In this document: positions 34,256-46,069 of the stretch, in pieces
Layout: every line of letters begins with the position of its first letter
How positions within the stretch are numbered: the stretch's first letter is position 1
Assembly (NCBI GenBank): GCA_964006375.1
Contig: OZ023265.1
Coordinates: forward strand, 15,049,252-15,113,251
Length of the DNA stretch: 64,000 nucleotides
Direction: 5' to 3'
From: Tillus elongatus
Taxonomy: Eukaryota; Arthropoda; Insecta; Coleoptera; Cleridae
The notes under the pieces: model-generated
What the model was told of the DNA's origin: nothing
Databases searched by the model: none
What the model saw: only the letters and a program-made list of their open reading frames with translations
Made by a program: the position numbers and the translations under genes

Positions 34256-34600
34256 TCCAAGTAGTCGGAAGGCGAAGACCGTCATCTCTCTTATTTAAAC
34301 AATCGGGGCGTTTTTCAATCTCGATTGCTTCGCAGATAATTCTCGTTTGAAGTTATAAGCCGGTGCTATTCTTTTGGCATTATTGAAGTCTATTTTGTGC
34401 CCTGTATGGATATGATGCCTGGCCAGCGCCGATGAGGGGTCGGATTTTCTAACTGCGAGGGTGTGTTCATATATTCTATTGTGGATGCGTCTATTTGTTT
34501 GTCCTACATAAGTTCGGGAACAGTCTGAACAAGGAATTTCGTAAACTCCGTGGGATTGGTTTGGAAGGGTATCCTTGGGAGTTTTTAACAGATTTGGCAG
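34256..34600 (-). pseudogene. GIY-YIG endonuclease, divergent PLE
   Basis: The minus strand reads DTLPNQSHGVYEIPCSDCSR, TYVGQTNRRIHNRIYEHTLA, VRKSDPSSALARHHIHTGHK, IDFNNAKRIAPAYNFKREII, CEAIEIEKRPDCLNKRDDG. GVYEI, TYVGQT, the Arg of NRRI, the ARHH histidine and the CEAIEI glutamate are all in place, so this domain is nearly complete. It differs from the other PLE copies in having CSDC in place of CKDC and no WDNNHH block. Upstream RT sequence is missing, so it is a fragment. Confidence 0.85.
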
Positions 34601-34983
34601 TTTTTTCTCTGTTGTGAATACGGTTTTGATACTATGGGTTCTAAAAATTCTGCTGATTTTGCCGGTGACACCTTTAATGTATGGTAAAAACGCTGTGTGT
34701 TGTTGTGTGGACTCTGTTTGTTCTTGTTGTGGTGTAGTGGTTTGTTGTTGTGGAAACTTATTATATCTTCTTTACAAACACACAAAAAGAAAATAAATTC
34801 CACAGACAATTTTATTGCATCATTATCTGCCTCAACAAATGCCGGTGACCCTCTTAATCCTCCTCTAAGTATCGTGACCAAAGTCCCCCACTTAATTTAC
34901 GGTGACCCCACTACTTTCACTGATAACGAAGCAGGTAGACGGAACGACATATATAAGACAAGACTTGCAACGAACTGCCAGAT

Positions 34984-36770
34984 AGCATCAGTCACCGTCC
35001 AGACAGCAGAGAACCAGCACGCTCCAAGCCACTCCAAGCGGTCACAGCCAGCTTGTAAGCGAGAAGCGTCTCATTGGTCATTGCCGTTGCCTGACTCCGC
35101 CCACCCAGCCGCCAGTCGCTGCTCTAGCAGCGAGCTTGTAGCCAGTTTGGTTCGGGGTCTTCCATCGGCGAGAGCCCTCTTCACAGCCGTTCAAGCGTGA
35201 GTATACACTACTTGCCGTTTTAACGGCAAAAAGCGACCGTAACCTTCACGGTTGTCTATCCGACCAAAAAGATACCCGTGCTTACTTGAGGATCCAGTTC
35301 TCGCCCTACCCTGGTTACCGGGGCTGGACACCCTCAAGTGAAAGACACCTTCTCCCCCAGGTCAATCCTGTGGGGAGCTCTAGGTACCCCACCACAACCA
35401 AAGCCACAGACAAAGACCCTTCCATGGAGAACCCCACAAGGAAGGCGGTCGCCGACAGCATCCTGTCTAACGGAGTGTCCCCGGAGGCGATGGCCTCCAT
35501 TTCGGAGATAATACGCCAATACCATAAGGGCTCCGCCCCCGCCGCAGCCGCCGAATTCTTAAACGCAGTAGACAACCCCGCCTACGAGAACCAATTCCCA
35601 CCGCTCCAAACCCCGGCGGCCACTTCCCAAGTCGCCGCATCCGAACACACTCATCCCACCCTAGCCGACAGAGGTCCGTCAACCAGCCGCTTTGCAGAGG
35701 AAATTAGGCTCCCTATCTCCCTCATTTCAGACGGGTTCTCCAAACCCGCTAAAACTTCCAAGAGGAAATGCGAGGAACCTCCTTCGCAACCACCTCTAAC
35801 TAAAAATAGATTCGACCCGCTGAACAGCCCGGAAGCCACTGATATGGAGACAGATGTCCTAACATAACCGCCTGCCCCTCGCAAGCCATCAATCCCACCT
35901 ATCTTTATACATACTAAATCAAAATGGCTAGACATCTCAAAAGATTTCCAAATCAAGAAAATTCAGATCCTTAAGGCGAAAAACCAAAAGGACTCTATTA
36001 AAATAGAACCGGCCACTCCCGACGATTTCAGACGGGCTACAGCCTACCTGAAATCAATAAATGTGGAATTCCACACTTACAAACTACGCGAAGCAGAACC
36101 GCTGCGCGTAGTCCTGCGCGGTCTCTACGAGTCTCTCACTCCTGAGATAATCGCAGAGAAACTAACTGAAATGAATTTCCACCCCACATCAGTCCACAGG
36201 ATGAGGCACCCTAGGACAAAAGTCCTTATGCCCTTGGTTCTGGTCGAACTTCCAAAAACCGAAAAACATATATTCGACATCAAAAAAATCTGTGATCTAC
36301 AAGTAACCGTAGAATCACCCTACAAAAGAACTTCCCCTATTCAGTGCCATAGATGTCAAAAGTTTGGACACACCCAATCAAACTGCCACGTGGCCCCACG
36401 CTGCGTAAGATGTGGTCAAAACCACACGAGCACAGCCTGCCCCAAAACACAAGATGAGCCTGTAGCCTGCTCAAATTGTAAAACCGCCGGACACACGGCC
36501 AGCTACCGTGGGTGCCCGGCCTTCCCAAAACCCGCCAAAACTACCCGCAAGGCCAAACATGCTAACTACGCAGAGGCCTTGAAACCAGCCGTGCAGAGAC
36601 GGCCGGCACGGACCCCCCAGACTACTCCCCCCATACCAGTCACAACTTCCAATCAGCCCCCTAAAGCACTCAACACTACCTCGTATTCCCTCTCACCATA
36701 TGGTGGCGGGTCTGAGTGTGTGCATAAGGGCATTCTCCACTCCTGTTTAAATCAACAAAAAAAAAAAAAA
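34984..36770 (+). mobile_element. ORF1-only non-LTR retrotransposon with TSD
   Basis: Flanked by a perfect 12-bp direct repeat GAACTGCCAGAT (34972-34983; 36771-36782) and ending in 14 A residues (36757-36770). The 1787-bp insertion has a GC-rich 5' UTR, ORF1, and then jumps to a short 3' UTR and the poly(A). ORF2 (endonuclease and RT) is absent. Because the ends and target duplication are intact, the deletion seems to have preceded insertion. It splits the right arm of the divergent PLE inverted repeat. Confidence 0.88.
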
Positions 36771-36803
36771 GAACTGCCAGATTTCTCTGAGGCCTATGGT
36801 TGA
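35286..36803 (+). pseudogene. ORF1 (Gag-like) nucleic-acid-binding protein
   Basis: One frame runs from 35286 (a likelier start is ATG 35424, MENPTRKAV) with a single in-frame TAA at 35865-35867. After the stop it continues PPAPRKPSIPPIFI, a pre-zinc-knuckle (PRE_C2HC-like) domain (LRVVLRGLYESLTPEIIAEK ... ESPYKRTSPIQ), and three zinc knuckles: CHRCQKFGHTQSNC (from 36345), CVRCGQNHTSTAC, CSNCKTAGHTASYRGC. This is typical of Jockey-superfamily ORF1, which coats element RNA. The C-terminus past about 36680 is fused to 3' UTR. The lone stop could be a late mutation. Confidence 0.85.
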
Positions 36804-37213
36804 ACATACTGAGACCTCACAGGCGATCTCCGGCGAGATTTGGGGGGTAGGCAGATTGAGGCCCCGTAATCGAGCTACAACAACCCAACCCACCTTTGTC
36901 CACCGCTCTAAGGAGTAGGCAGATTGAGGCCTTAGAGTGTCCTTACATATTACCTTTACCCACCTTTGTCCACCACTCTAAGGAGTAGGCAGATTGAGGC
37001 CTTAGAGTGTCCTTACATATTTCCTTTACCCACCTTTGTCCACCACTTTAGGAGTAGGCAGATTGAGGCCTTAGAGTGTCCTTACATATTTCCTTTACCT
37101 CTTAAAAATGTCTCCAAAACAGGAGCCGAAACGTCGAGTTTCCATAAATTCTGGCCGCGGTTCAACCCGAAAATCAAATATGTCTCACATTAAAGACCGC
37201 GGAAATCTATCTG

Positions 37214-37216
<3 letters not shown>

Positions 37217-37303
<87 letters not shown>
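37217..37303. repeat. (TA)n tract 10
   Basis: TA microsatellite at the right outer end of the divergent PLE inverted repeat. Confidence 0.98.
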
Positions 37304-37307
<4 letters not shown>

Positions 37308-38020
37308 ACATGTTCTGCTCCGCTTTTTTGTACACAGCAGTCTGAAATAATTTTCAAATGCGCACATGTAACCATATATGATATAAAGAGTTTTATTACT
37401 TTATTATAAATGCTTCATTTAAAAGGACTACGTTTATTTAATCATCGACTCACTCTGTATATAGGTCTTTTTGTGATTAAAAATACATTCGGATATAATG
37501 TCAGTCCCGTATCGCATGACTGATCTAGATTTACAACACACCACGATACAGTATCATATCTCGTCTCATTCGAGTAGGGTAATCTCCACCACGCCAAAGC
37601 TAAGATAGGGTAATCTGTAGGTTTACAGGCTAATCGTAGGAATGCTTGCGGAAGTAATTACAATAGAGACACGTGCCGGATCACGTGCTAAACGATAAGT
37701 GTTTAAATATCTTCGATGATATCAAACATCCGCGAATATAAGCAGGGTCGATGTTATGGGGAACGATTACGTTAACAATGTAAGCCCTTTAAAACCAAGT
37801 TTATATTTTGTAAAAGAGAGGTAGTATTCATCTGCGCTTATAAGCCTACAGTAATTTTCTGAATAAATACGCTTTAATTTTTTTATTTACTTTTAGTTTT
37901 AGTCGGTGTGGTGATTAGCCATAGTCGCAGGAATATACCAAAATTACATTAAAAAAAATGCGAGACAGTATACAATCAAAGAATTCAGTAAATCTTGTAA
38001 GCACAATTTCATTTATTCGA
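37304..38020. other. Unassigned stretch
   Basis: No gene or shared repeat was recognised. Confidence 0.5.
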
Positions 38021-38021
38021 C

Positions 38022-39397
38022 TTGATCTTCCTTAAGATCTACAGACTTAGCAGAATGTTTATAAAGCGATTCTTAGACCTTGTAAATAATATACAGAGTC
38101 TAATGTTTATATTCCTTTTATCTCCATTTTTAAAGACAGCGAAAATCCGTGAACGCTTGAAAACCCCAGGAAAATACTCAACGTCAATACATCTGTTAAT
38201 AATGTATGCCAAGGGAAAGGATATGAAACCGGACATCTTTCTTAAAGTTTCCACTCTCAAAATATCCATCCCCACAGCCTTGCTATTTTTTGAAAGATTT
38301 TACAATAAAACTAACCTCCCCTGCACCTGTATGACTTACAATAATTGAATTTCTCATTACAATTCTAGTAGGTTTATAACTGGGGTCTCTCCTAATATTA
38401 TCCGCTCCTTTTAAACCCACGGTAGCAAAATTATTGTTAAAAGAATTGGCTATGAGTTGGGGGTCTTCTATTTTGTGTCCGTCTTCCCCAATAATGTATT
38501 TCATTCTATCATTAGCCGTGTTTTTATGAATACATATCTCATTAATATTGGACCGCAATTCTTTGGCATTCTTTTGCTTCTACTTATTTTGCCCTTGTAA
38601 TCCTCAATTTTAGTAACTTTTATCAGCGAGTTTAGTCTGTTTCTATAAATTCTATATTCAGCTCCTAATGGTTTATTACGTGGTTCTCTCAATAATCGCC
38701 TGAATATCTTTTCTCTTACCTCAATAGATTTTATTAGGCCTGTAGTAATCCAGGATTTTTTTCACACTTTTTACCTGTTTCCTAATCGTACACGATTCAA
38801 TGTTTCACAGTATTTACCAGAGAACAAGCAGAAGACTACAAATCATCACCATAGAGTACCACATCCCAAGTCTCCAGGCTTAGTACCTGTTTCAATCTCG
38901 TATAATCAATACATTCCACTGTTTTAAGTTTATTGCCCATCAAATAAGCCATCCCTCTCTCTGACACTATTTGAATTATAGTCATAAAGTGATCAGTAAT
39001 ATTAGATTGAATAACTATAGGCAAAACACATACTACGCCCGCACTTGCGTTGACAAACATGTGATCGATGCATGACTCTGATGATTCAAGCGTGCTTATT
39101 TATAACAGATAAAAAACCAAACTCGCGCATTACATTTAAATAAATTATAGCCCCATCGCTAAGGGATTCATTGTGCCTATGGATTATGTTTATATCGATT
39201 TCACCAACAAATAAGCAATAATCTGCTCTTTCCAAATTCAGTTCTAAGCAGGATCTTAACTCGTCCATAAATTGCAAGGTACAGCTTGCCTGAGACCTAT
39301 ACGCAGCCACTATATTATATACCCTTCCAAATTTTAAAGATGTCTTTACAAATCCATGATTACCCATCTGCACTATTTCATGCCAGTATGCTATATC

Positions 39398-39487
<90 letters not shown>

Positions 39488-39797
39488 ATATTACGCCATC
39501 ATTCTTATTATAGCTGCCCTGGTGGTAGATCAAGCTTTATTCATCAATGCAGTACAAATTAGGATCGTGAACCCTCCACGTTTCCGTAAGTACAATGCAT
39601 TTAAGCTCATAATTGAACTGGTGAACATAACATAAGAACTCGTTAAAATTCCGACCCAGACTTCGTATATTGTTGTGCACCAATTTCAATTTATGATTGG
39701 CTACGTCTATACCTAAGACTTCATTTACCTCAGCTACGTTACTTAGCACTTCAGTGCTCACACATTGCAATTTATATTCTCTGATGTATCGATCCAT
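38022..39797 (-). pseudogene. Third non-LTR element: endonuclease and RT start
   Basis: On the minus strand an AP-type endonuclease begins near 39797: KLVHNNIRSLGRNFNEFL, KCIVLTETW, SYNKNDGVI, then (TA)n, HGFVKTSLKFGRVYNIVAAY, CLFVGEIDINII (relic of GDFN), SCIDHMFVNAS, SNITDHFM (SDH relic). A linker follows (YRIYRNRLNSLIKVTK, FNNNFATVG) and then RT fingers FPLAYIINRCIDVEYFPGVF, KRSRIFAVFKNGDKRN. It stops near 38022 before the RT palm. Numerous frameshifts. Resembles Jockey-type elements and possibly the family at 10829-12669. Confidence 0.8.
39402..39483. repeat. (TA)n tract 11
   Basis: An 82-bp TA tract inside the endonuclease coding region, at a point where related elements encode a Tyr-Ile-like stretch (DGVI-IYI). 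No hairpin module accompanies it, so it may be an in-place expansion. Confidence 0.97.
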
Positions 39798-40060
39798 TTC
39801 TTTAAATGTAAAATAAAAAACAATATAAGCACCAATGATTTATAAGTGAAAAATCGCACGCACCACAACTTTTATAATAAAACGCCTAAGAGATAGGAAC
39901 TGAAGTATGAATTAAGCTCGAAACTCGAAGAGCCTGAGGAAACCCCGAGTATACTGCACTGAAAAAGATGCCGCACATATAAATACCCATAGCCAAAATC
40001 CTTATCAGTATGCAGTGCTCGATTCGCAATGCTCATATAAAAAGTTGTGTAAACATACAT

Positions 40061-40945
40061 CTAAAGGTGGCAGTGGAGGCGTTTGCACTCAGCAATTCTT
40101 TAGCCAATATGGTTCAGCAATCTACTTACTTTCCTCGCATCTCAACACACAGCTCAAATCCCTTGGACTCCCTTCTTACTACAAAACCTGAATGATATAA
40201 GACATCAATCACCGCCCCCTTGATCGCTCAGACCATGGCATGGTGCTTCCTGCGCAATGCAACCTGAGTCACAGTCATCACACCCACTTATCGTTTGGCA
40301 CTACAAATCCGAGAACTGGGACTAAATGCGGGATTACTTTTCCTCATTTCCATGGGCGTCTGCCTGCTTCTCTCATCCTGACCCCTCTGATATCTCACAA
40401 AACGTGACCGAAATTATCGAAGCTGACATGGAGTTATTTATTCCACGTACACAGAAAATCTCTTCAGCCACTCGAAAGCACTGGTCCTCTAAATCCTGTG
40501 ACAAGACCAGACTTGAAAAGGTCAAAGCTCACAAAACGCTTCTACACAATCCCAGTCAAGAAAACCGTCAAGCATTTAACGACGCAAGAAACCGCTATGT
40601 CCGTATTCTTTCCGAGGCAAAAGCTCGTTTAATAACCACATCAAAAACAAAGTCCTCTCATGCTTCAACCGCAACCTGCTGCCCCCAACAGATCTACCAG
40701 GGGAACAGAACGAATGCACCCTTTTACTGTCCAAATCACCAGACATAGAACATCTTGTTATGCCCGCTCTTTTTTCCCGAGGACTTCCAAGTTGTGGAAT
40801 TCCTTGCCGGCACATCTTTTTCCTTCTCCTCCAAATTTCCAAACCTTCAAGTCCAGAATTAACAAGTTTCCTCTTTCCTCGTTGTCGACACCCACGGTAC
40901 GATAGTATTTGGACTGTAGGCCCTCGTGGTGTGTTGTTGAAATAT
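40061..40945 (+). pseudogene. Jockey/CR1-like copy d, internally deleted
   Basis: The 5' part covers the endonuclease end (VQQSTYFPRISTHSSNPLDS, LLTTKPE) and linker (MELFIPRTQKISSATRKHW). At about 40670 it jumps straight to the C-terminal segment (CCPQQIYQGNRTNAPFYCP, SFFPRTSKLWNSLPAH) and the family 3' end. The whole RT is missing. Such a deletion could be template switching or recombination. Confidence 0.85.
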
Positions 40946-41640
40946 ATATAAAAAAACACTAGTGTCGTACAAAAGCAACAACGTAAATCTAAAATAAATC
41001 AGGACAACAAGCACGAAAACGAGTCTGCACGTATAAAAGCCAGACAAAATGCACTAGGACGTTTCACCAGTCCTCTTCTTACTTGGTCGCAGATTCATCG
41101 GTGCTGTCTCCTTTATGACCTGCCTATTAAGCACCCCCGGCGCCGCTCTGCTCCTTGTTTTCTTTGAATTATTATTCTGCACCGCATCGTTCACTGGCAC
41201 CGCGCTTCTCCTATCTCCTTCTACTATCTCCACACTCTGCGGCCAGCAAGTACTGTTGGCGTTGATGCTCTGATTCCCCTCCTGTTTCTAAATTGTCTTC
41301 GCCAGTATCATGGTCGACTCTGCGTGTAGCCAGCAACACCACATTGACGCCAAGAGACGCTGGCGCACTTTCTGATCTGTCCCAACCTGACTCCTAAACG
41401 TTCAAGTCTTCCAGCTTCTTGCTTTCCAATTCTTCCGCCATATATGAAGTCCCATTCACAATGAACTTCGACCCTTTGATCAAATACTTATTTACCTTTT
41501 CTAACCTGGCTAAAGCCAAGTGTCTAGCCAAGCCAAGACTATATTTCCCGCTCTCCGTTTCACTGTCAGGTCATACAATCTTACACATAATACCGGTACA
41601 CCACAATGATTTTACTGAAGATTGAGTGATGTTTCAAACA
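40946..41640 (-). other. Possible decayed ORF, unrecognised
   Basis: The minus strand holds a broken frame around 41380-41560: LARLEKVNKYLIKGSKFIVN, GTSYMAEELESKKLEDLNV. It looks protein-like (possibly retroelement gag or a DNA-binding segment) but I cannot name it. Composition is richer in G and C than the surroundings. Confidence 0.25.
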
Positions 41641-41728
41641 CTGCCTGCTACGTCGAAGGCTACTTTAGAGAGTTTTTTCTAGCGTACTTTCACTTTGAGA
41701 GGAAGCTTTAGGATACCCATGCCGAGAG

Positions 41729-41915
41729 TGGCTGTGAAGGTTATAGAGAACCGAGCACTGATTGCTACTAACTGAGAGGGGCGGTGTGAGTGTCACCATG
41801 GGTGTTTTCTCCTATACTCACCGCTCACGCCGGGGGTGGCTGAGCGAGAGTTATGAAGAATGGAGCATGGAGAACTACTGACCGAGAGGGGCGCTGCGAG
41901 TATCACCTTGAGAGA
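41729..41915 (+). repeat. Two diverged ~114-bp tandem units
   Basis: 'gagaggggcgStgYgagtRtcacc' and 'ccgRgRgtggctg' recur about 114 bp apart. GC-richer than flanks. Possibly part of an LTR or promoter, unproven. Confidence 0.55.
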
Positions 41916-43219
41916 TATTGCTTACATACGCATACTTTCTTGAGACTGTCGAGACTGAGACTGAAACTGACGCCGAGGTGCTGCCAACTGAGAGCTTGAA
42001 CTGAGAGCGGTGGGAAATTTGATTTACTAGAATTATTCAGCTTCCCTGAAAAATCCACACGCACGAATAATCGAGAGTATACTGTATACGGAAAAATTTA
42101 AAACTTTTTTTCTAAATTTCAAAATTGCAAGAACCTAAGAACAATTCTAAAATCCTCTAAAAAGAGCAAGTCTAATTATATCACTTATATTTGAGAAAGG
42201 TTGTTAAATTATCAGTTAAAATATTTTTATAGCGAAGATTGGTTAACGAATTAATTAATCTTTATTTGCGAAAGTTTAATTTAGAGCGCCTAGGATAAGC
42301 GTCTAGTAAATAACTGTTTTCGAAAACAAATTCCTTGTGGTACGGTCCTGGACATATAAAGGGCTCATTTTTAATGTGTCATATCACTTGTATCTTGTGT
42401 TTAATGGGGAGAACAGATTAAACGTTTTGATGGGCGACATGTCACTAGACATCCGACCTTGGTGCAAACTGATGCCTACATGAACCCACTTTATACACAC
42501 AACACACACATACATAAACACAACTGTACACAAAACACCTACACAGCAACACCGGCTCCAAAATAACTCCTGTAATGGTGATAAATTCGCTCCATATATT
42601 CTCACCAATGCGGATATGTGAATATTGCCTTTTCCCGGGAATTATCACATTAAAATTGTGAGATGTGACTTGTCTCGTTTTATTTTGGAATTTTATAAAT
42701 ATGTGTACACGTAAAGTACTGCGACCTAAATATAAATGTCAACAGCGTTTTGGCGGAAATGTTATTATTGTTATAAATTTGAATAACAATATAACAATTA
42801 AAAGATGCGTAAACATATCATTTAGCTAGGACGCAGAGTCGTAATTTAGTTTTTTTTTTAAATAGACACATATTATTGTCAAATTCAGACGTGATATACT
42901 TTTATATTTTCATTTAAAATGTCACTAATAGGAAGGACATAATGGTGAGACTTTTGTAAGGTTTCAAAGCGTGTGGCATTATTTCGTTGGATCCTAATAA
43001 GGTTTTCAATAAAATACCACGTAATAGTCCAACAAACAAAAATAATCAGAATGAACAGGCTTGGACGCAAGCAATAGTTGAACACTTAACGCTTCTACGC
43101 AAACTGCTTTAAAAAGAGGTTACAAAAAATTAATATTTCGCCTGTAAGAAGCATTTCAACAGCTGCCTTAATAGATTCAACTTTAATTTCTACACCAACA
43201 ACTTCTAAATAAAAAAAGA
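41916..43219. other. Unassigned AT-rich stretch
   Basis: A CA-rich patch lies at 42495-42540. No gene was recognised. Confidence 0.5.
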
Positions 43220-43600
43220 AGAAAATAAAACAACTAAGTGAAGATTGGAACCTGTCATGAGCACTGATAAGTACACTTGGAGAACCCAAATCACCACAAC
43301 ACATTTTAAAAAGACCTGACGATCGTTTCACTAACCAAGTTAGCGTCATCAGAGGATGAAACATTCTAAATACTTAAAAAACTAACATCAACTTATATAC
43401 CGGATCTCAGGTAAAGAGATCGAACCGAGATGACACGCTAGTCGTAGGCAAATTCCAAAGTGTATTGTATTTTTATCGCCTGACCAGGTCTTTGCGCTAT
43501 CCCTACTGCTTTATCTAAAAGTGTCTATCTGTAATAGTCCTCTTCTTCCTTTGGCGGCAATAACTGTATACTTGTGTTATCGGTAAAAACGTGCCGAAAA
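43220..43600 (-). mobile_element. PLE terminal repeat (copy D)
   Basis: It contains 'gtgaagattggaacctgtca', 'tcaccacaacacat' and ribozyme 4, followed to the right by PLE 3' UTR up to the GIY-YIG stop at 43611. Confidence 0.8.
43315..43355 (-). ncRNA. Hammerhead ribozyme 4, best-preserved
   Basis: CCT, CTGATGA, extra C, stem II GCTAAC-TTG-GTTAGT, GAAA, C-GATC-G, TC cleavage dinucleotide, AGG. Helix I closes CCT/AGG and can extend after an internal loop. It is in sense with the PLE ORF ending at 43611, about 256 bp downstream. Type I layout with a very short helix III fits the PLE class. The extra base between CTGATGA and stem II is shared by all copies here. Confidence 0.88.
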
Positions 43601-43610
43601 CGTGGGAATT

Positions 43611-43971
43611 TTATTTAGCAAAGTAATCGATCAAGTGACTCGTAATTGGAGCTGGTGCACTGTTCATACATTCTTTGTTGCAACTATATTTCGCAATATA
43701 TACGCTCTCAAACCCATTCAGCTGACCTGGTTTTCTAACATTTTTTATTAATTTCAGATTGTCTTTATCAACGTGATGATTATTATCCCAAATATGTCGG
43801 GCGACGGCAGACTTATCTACAGTACCGTAACGTAATTGGAATATGTGTTCTTTGAATCTGATTCCAATCGATCTTTTTGTTTGTCCGACGTATTTAAGAT
43901 TACAATCTTTACAACTTATTTCATAAATTACCGACATTTTGTCCGCGCTATCCTTGTCTTTTGGATTACCT
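43611..43971 (-). pseudogene. PLE GIY-YIG endonuclease (copy D)
   Basis: It reads [80 protein letters not shown], then GFESVYI and a C-terminus to a stop. IYEI, YVGQT, KRSIGIR, ARH and FES glutamate are all present, making this the best-preserved GIY-YIG frame of this PLE family here. The N-terminal (RT) side is cut at about 43972 and fused to an RNase H-type LINE fragment. Confidence 0.87.
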
Positions 43972-44689
43972 AGATCATCCCCATATCCTGTCGATTCGCT
44001 ACCGACAGGATAACGTACACCTCCGTTTCAAATGCCGTGGTATATGCGCCTAGAGCATAACTCTCGCGCACCCCTAGGCTGTCGATGTATATTCCAGCCC
44101 TGGAGGATTGCTGATCATCTAGCCGCGATCCGTTGGTAAAACAGATCAGGCTTGCTGGCTGGAATGCAACCTCATTTTCCATCTACTGATCCCTATTGGG
44201 GAGTTTGAGGGTATATGGCCTAGGCAACCTAAAATCATTCTCAGCATTCCGTACTTTGATGGTGGAAATCGGAATTTCCTTTTCCACCTCCTTGGCAATT
44301 CTTGCATTTCGTATTATTGCTCCCTCTCCGCACCAGTTTCCAAAGTCTCGCATTCTAAGATGCGACGCCATAGCCTCCCTTCTGGTATAGATGGGAAGCG
44401 GTGGCAGCATCAGCAAGACCTCTAGCGCGGCTGAGGGTGTCGTCCTCATGGCGCCTGTGATACCCAGGATTGCCAGCCTTTGGAGTTCGGCCAGCTTCTT
44501 GGTAGCAGTTTGGTTCATACCGCACCACAAGACCAACGCCCTGTAGAGGATTTTAGGCCTGACGGTAGCAGTGTAAATCCAATGAAGGTTCCGAGGATTA
44601 AGTCCCCAGGTCATCCCTATTACTCGACGCAACTGCCAGAGGGTCGCTACTCCTTCCTTACTACTCGTTCTATTTGCGACCCTCATCAT
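43972..44689 (-). pseudogene. RNase H-bearing non-LTR element, RT tail
   Basis: The minus strand reads LWQLRRVIGMTWGLNPRNLH, WIYTATVRPKILYRALVLWC, GITGAMRTTPSAALEVLLML, then a stop at 44183-44185 in frame, then the RNase H start PASLICFTNGSRLDDQQSSR, AGIYIDSLGVRESYALGAYT, FETEVYVIL. The first RNase H aspartate is altered (TNGS for TDGS). It breaks at the junction with the PLE. The block order is that of I/R1/LOA-type elements with a C-terminal RNase H. Confidence 0.82.
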
Positions 44690-44756
44690 TAAAGGGTTAA
44701 GATAAGAGTGAAATATATTTTTTTAAACAGTAACAAGCATCGTTACAACTATTTAA

Positions 44757-44864
<108 letters not shown>

Positions 44865-45539
44865 ATAATTTAAGTGCCTTAACAACTAAGGTCATTGACA
44901 CTAACGACACTTTAAATAATTACACAACAAAATTATATATAACAAGAGGAACTAATAAATAGACTTAAATACTATTATATAAATTAGATTGTCTTAAAAA
45001 TCTAAGTAAACAGTTTACATTCGTAAAATTTAGACCTACAATTTTACAGAAGTTTCTTTCACGCAATAGAGGAGCCCGTTACTCTTGTCCATAATGTACT
45101 AAACTACAGGAGTTTTTTTTTTTGATAGATAGGTTCAGAATGACGTACTGAATGTAAAAACACAAAATCCTTACAAATTAGAAGGGCGGAAGTGCCGCCA
45201 TTTTGAGAAAAACCGTTTCGGCCTATATCTCCATAACCGTGCACTTTAGACCAAAATTGTAATGACTATTATTGTAGATAATTGCATTTCTCATCTTTTT
45301 TGTTAATTTTTCTTTGTATCACTCACCGTTTACAACTTATACGACTATTAGCATTCATTTATTGACTTTTTTACCTATATATTGGTTAATAATTGTTTAA
45401 GAAATAAAATTCTTATAACTTAGCTTTTCAATCGACAAATTTCCTACAACTTCTACAAAAAACTTTTTTTTCTCAAATTAATATTTTCAAAGTTATAACG
45501 CGTTAAATGTTGCACTTTTCAATCGACAATTTTTTCTGG

Positions 45540-45987
45540 AAATATTTTAGGACAATGACGTTTAAAGCTAAGACTTCAGGCTTTGTAAAACATTCTTCTT
45601 GAGACATTTTCTTTCCATAGCTTATATTACTTTCAGGTTCTTTGCGTAAATATTGCCAACTTTGACTTTTAAATCGCGACTTTGACGTTTTGGGGAAAAC
45701 CCCAATTTATTTTTCTTTAAATGCCTACAACTTTTTCATATTTTAACCTACAAAACTAAGTTTCGGTAGGTAATTTACCTATTATGATATAAACCGGAGT
45801 ACCAAATCTGGTTGCCCTTACTTTGTTATTTCCAGAGATATGATTTTTTTTTAAGGAAAACACAAAATTTTCCGGCAAAACCTGGGCCGATTTTCCTGGC
45901 TAACAAACTTACCAAGCCACTTGCAAAAGGAAGGTATTCACCAAATTTAATCAAAATTGGCCTATTATTTTTTGAGTTATCGTTGTG

Positions 45988-46069
<82 letters not shown>

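Noticed and set aside
34017..34983. A host hairpin RNA gene
   Set aside because: The inverted arms are the inner part of the PLE terminal repeats and enclose a PLE endonuclease.
35315..35956. Several minus-strand frames opposite ORF1
   Set aside because: They are shadows of the GC-rich ORF1 coding strand and show no domain.
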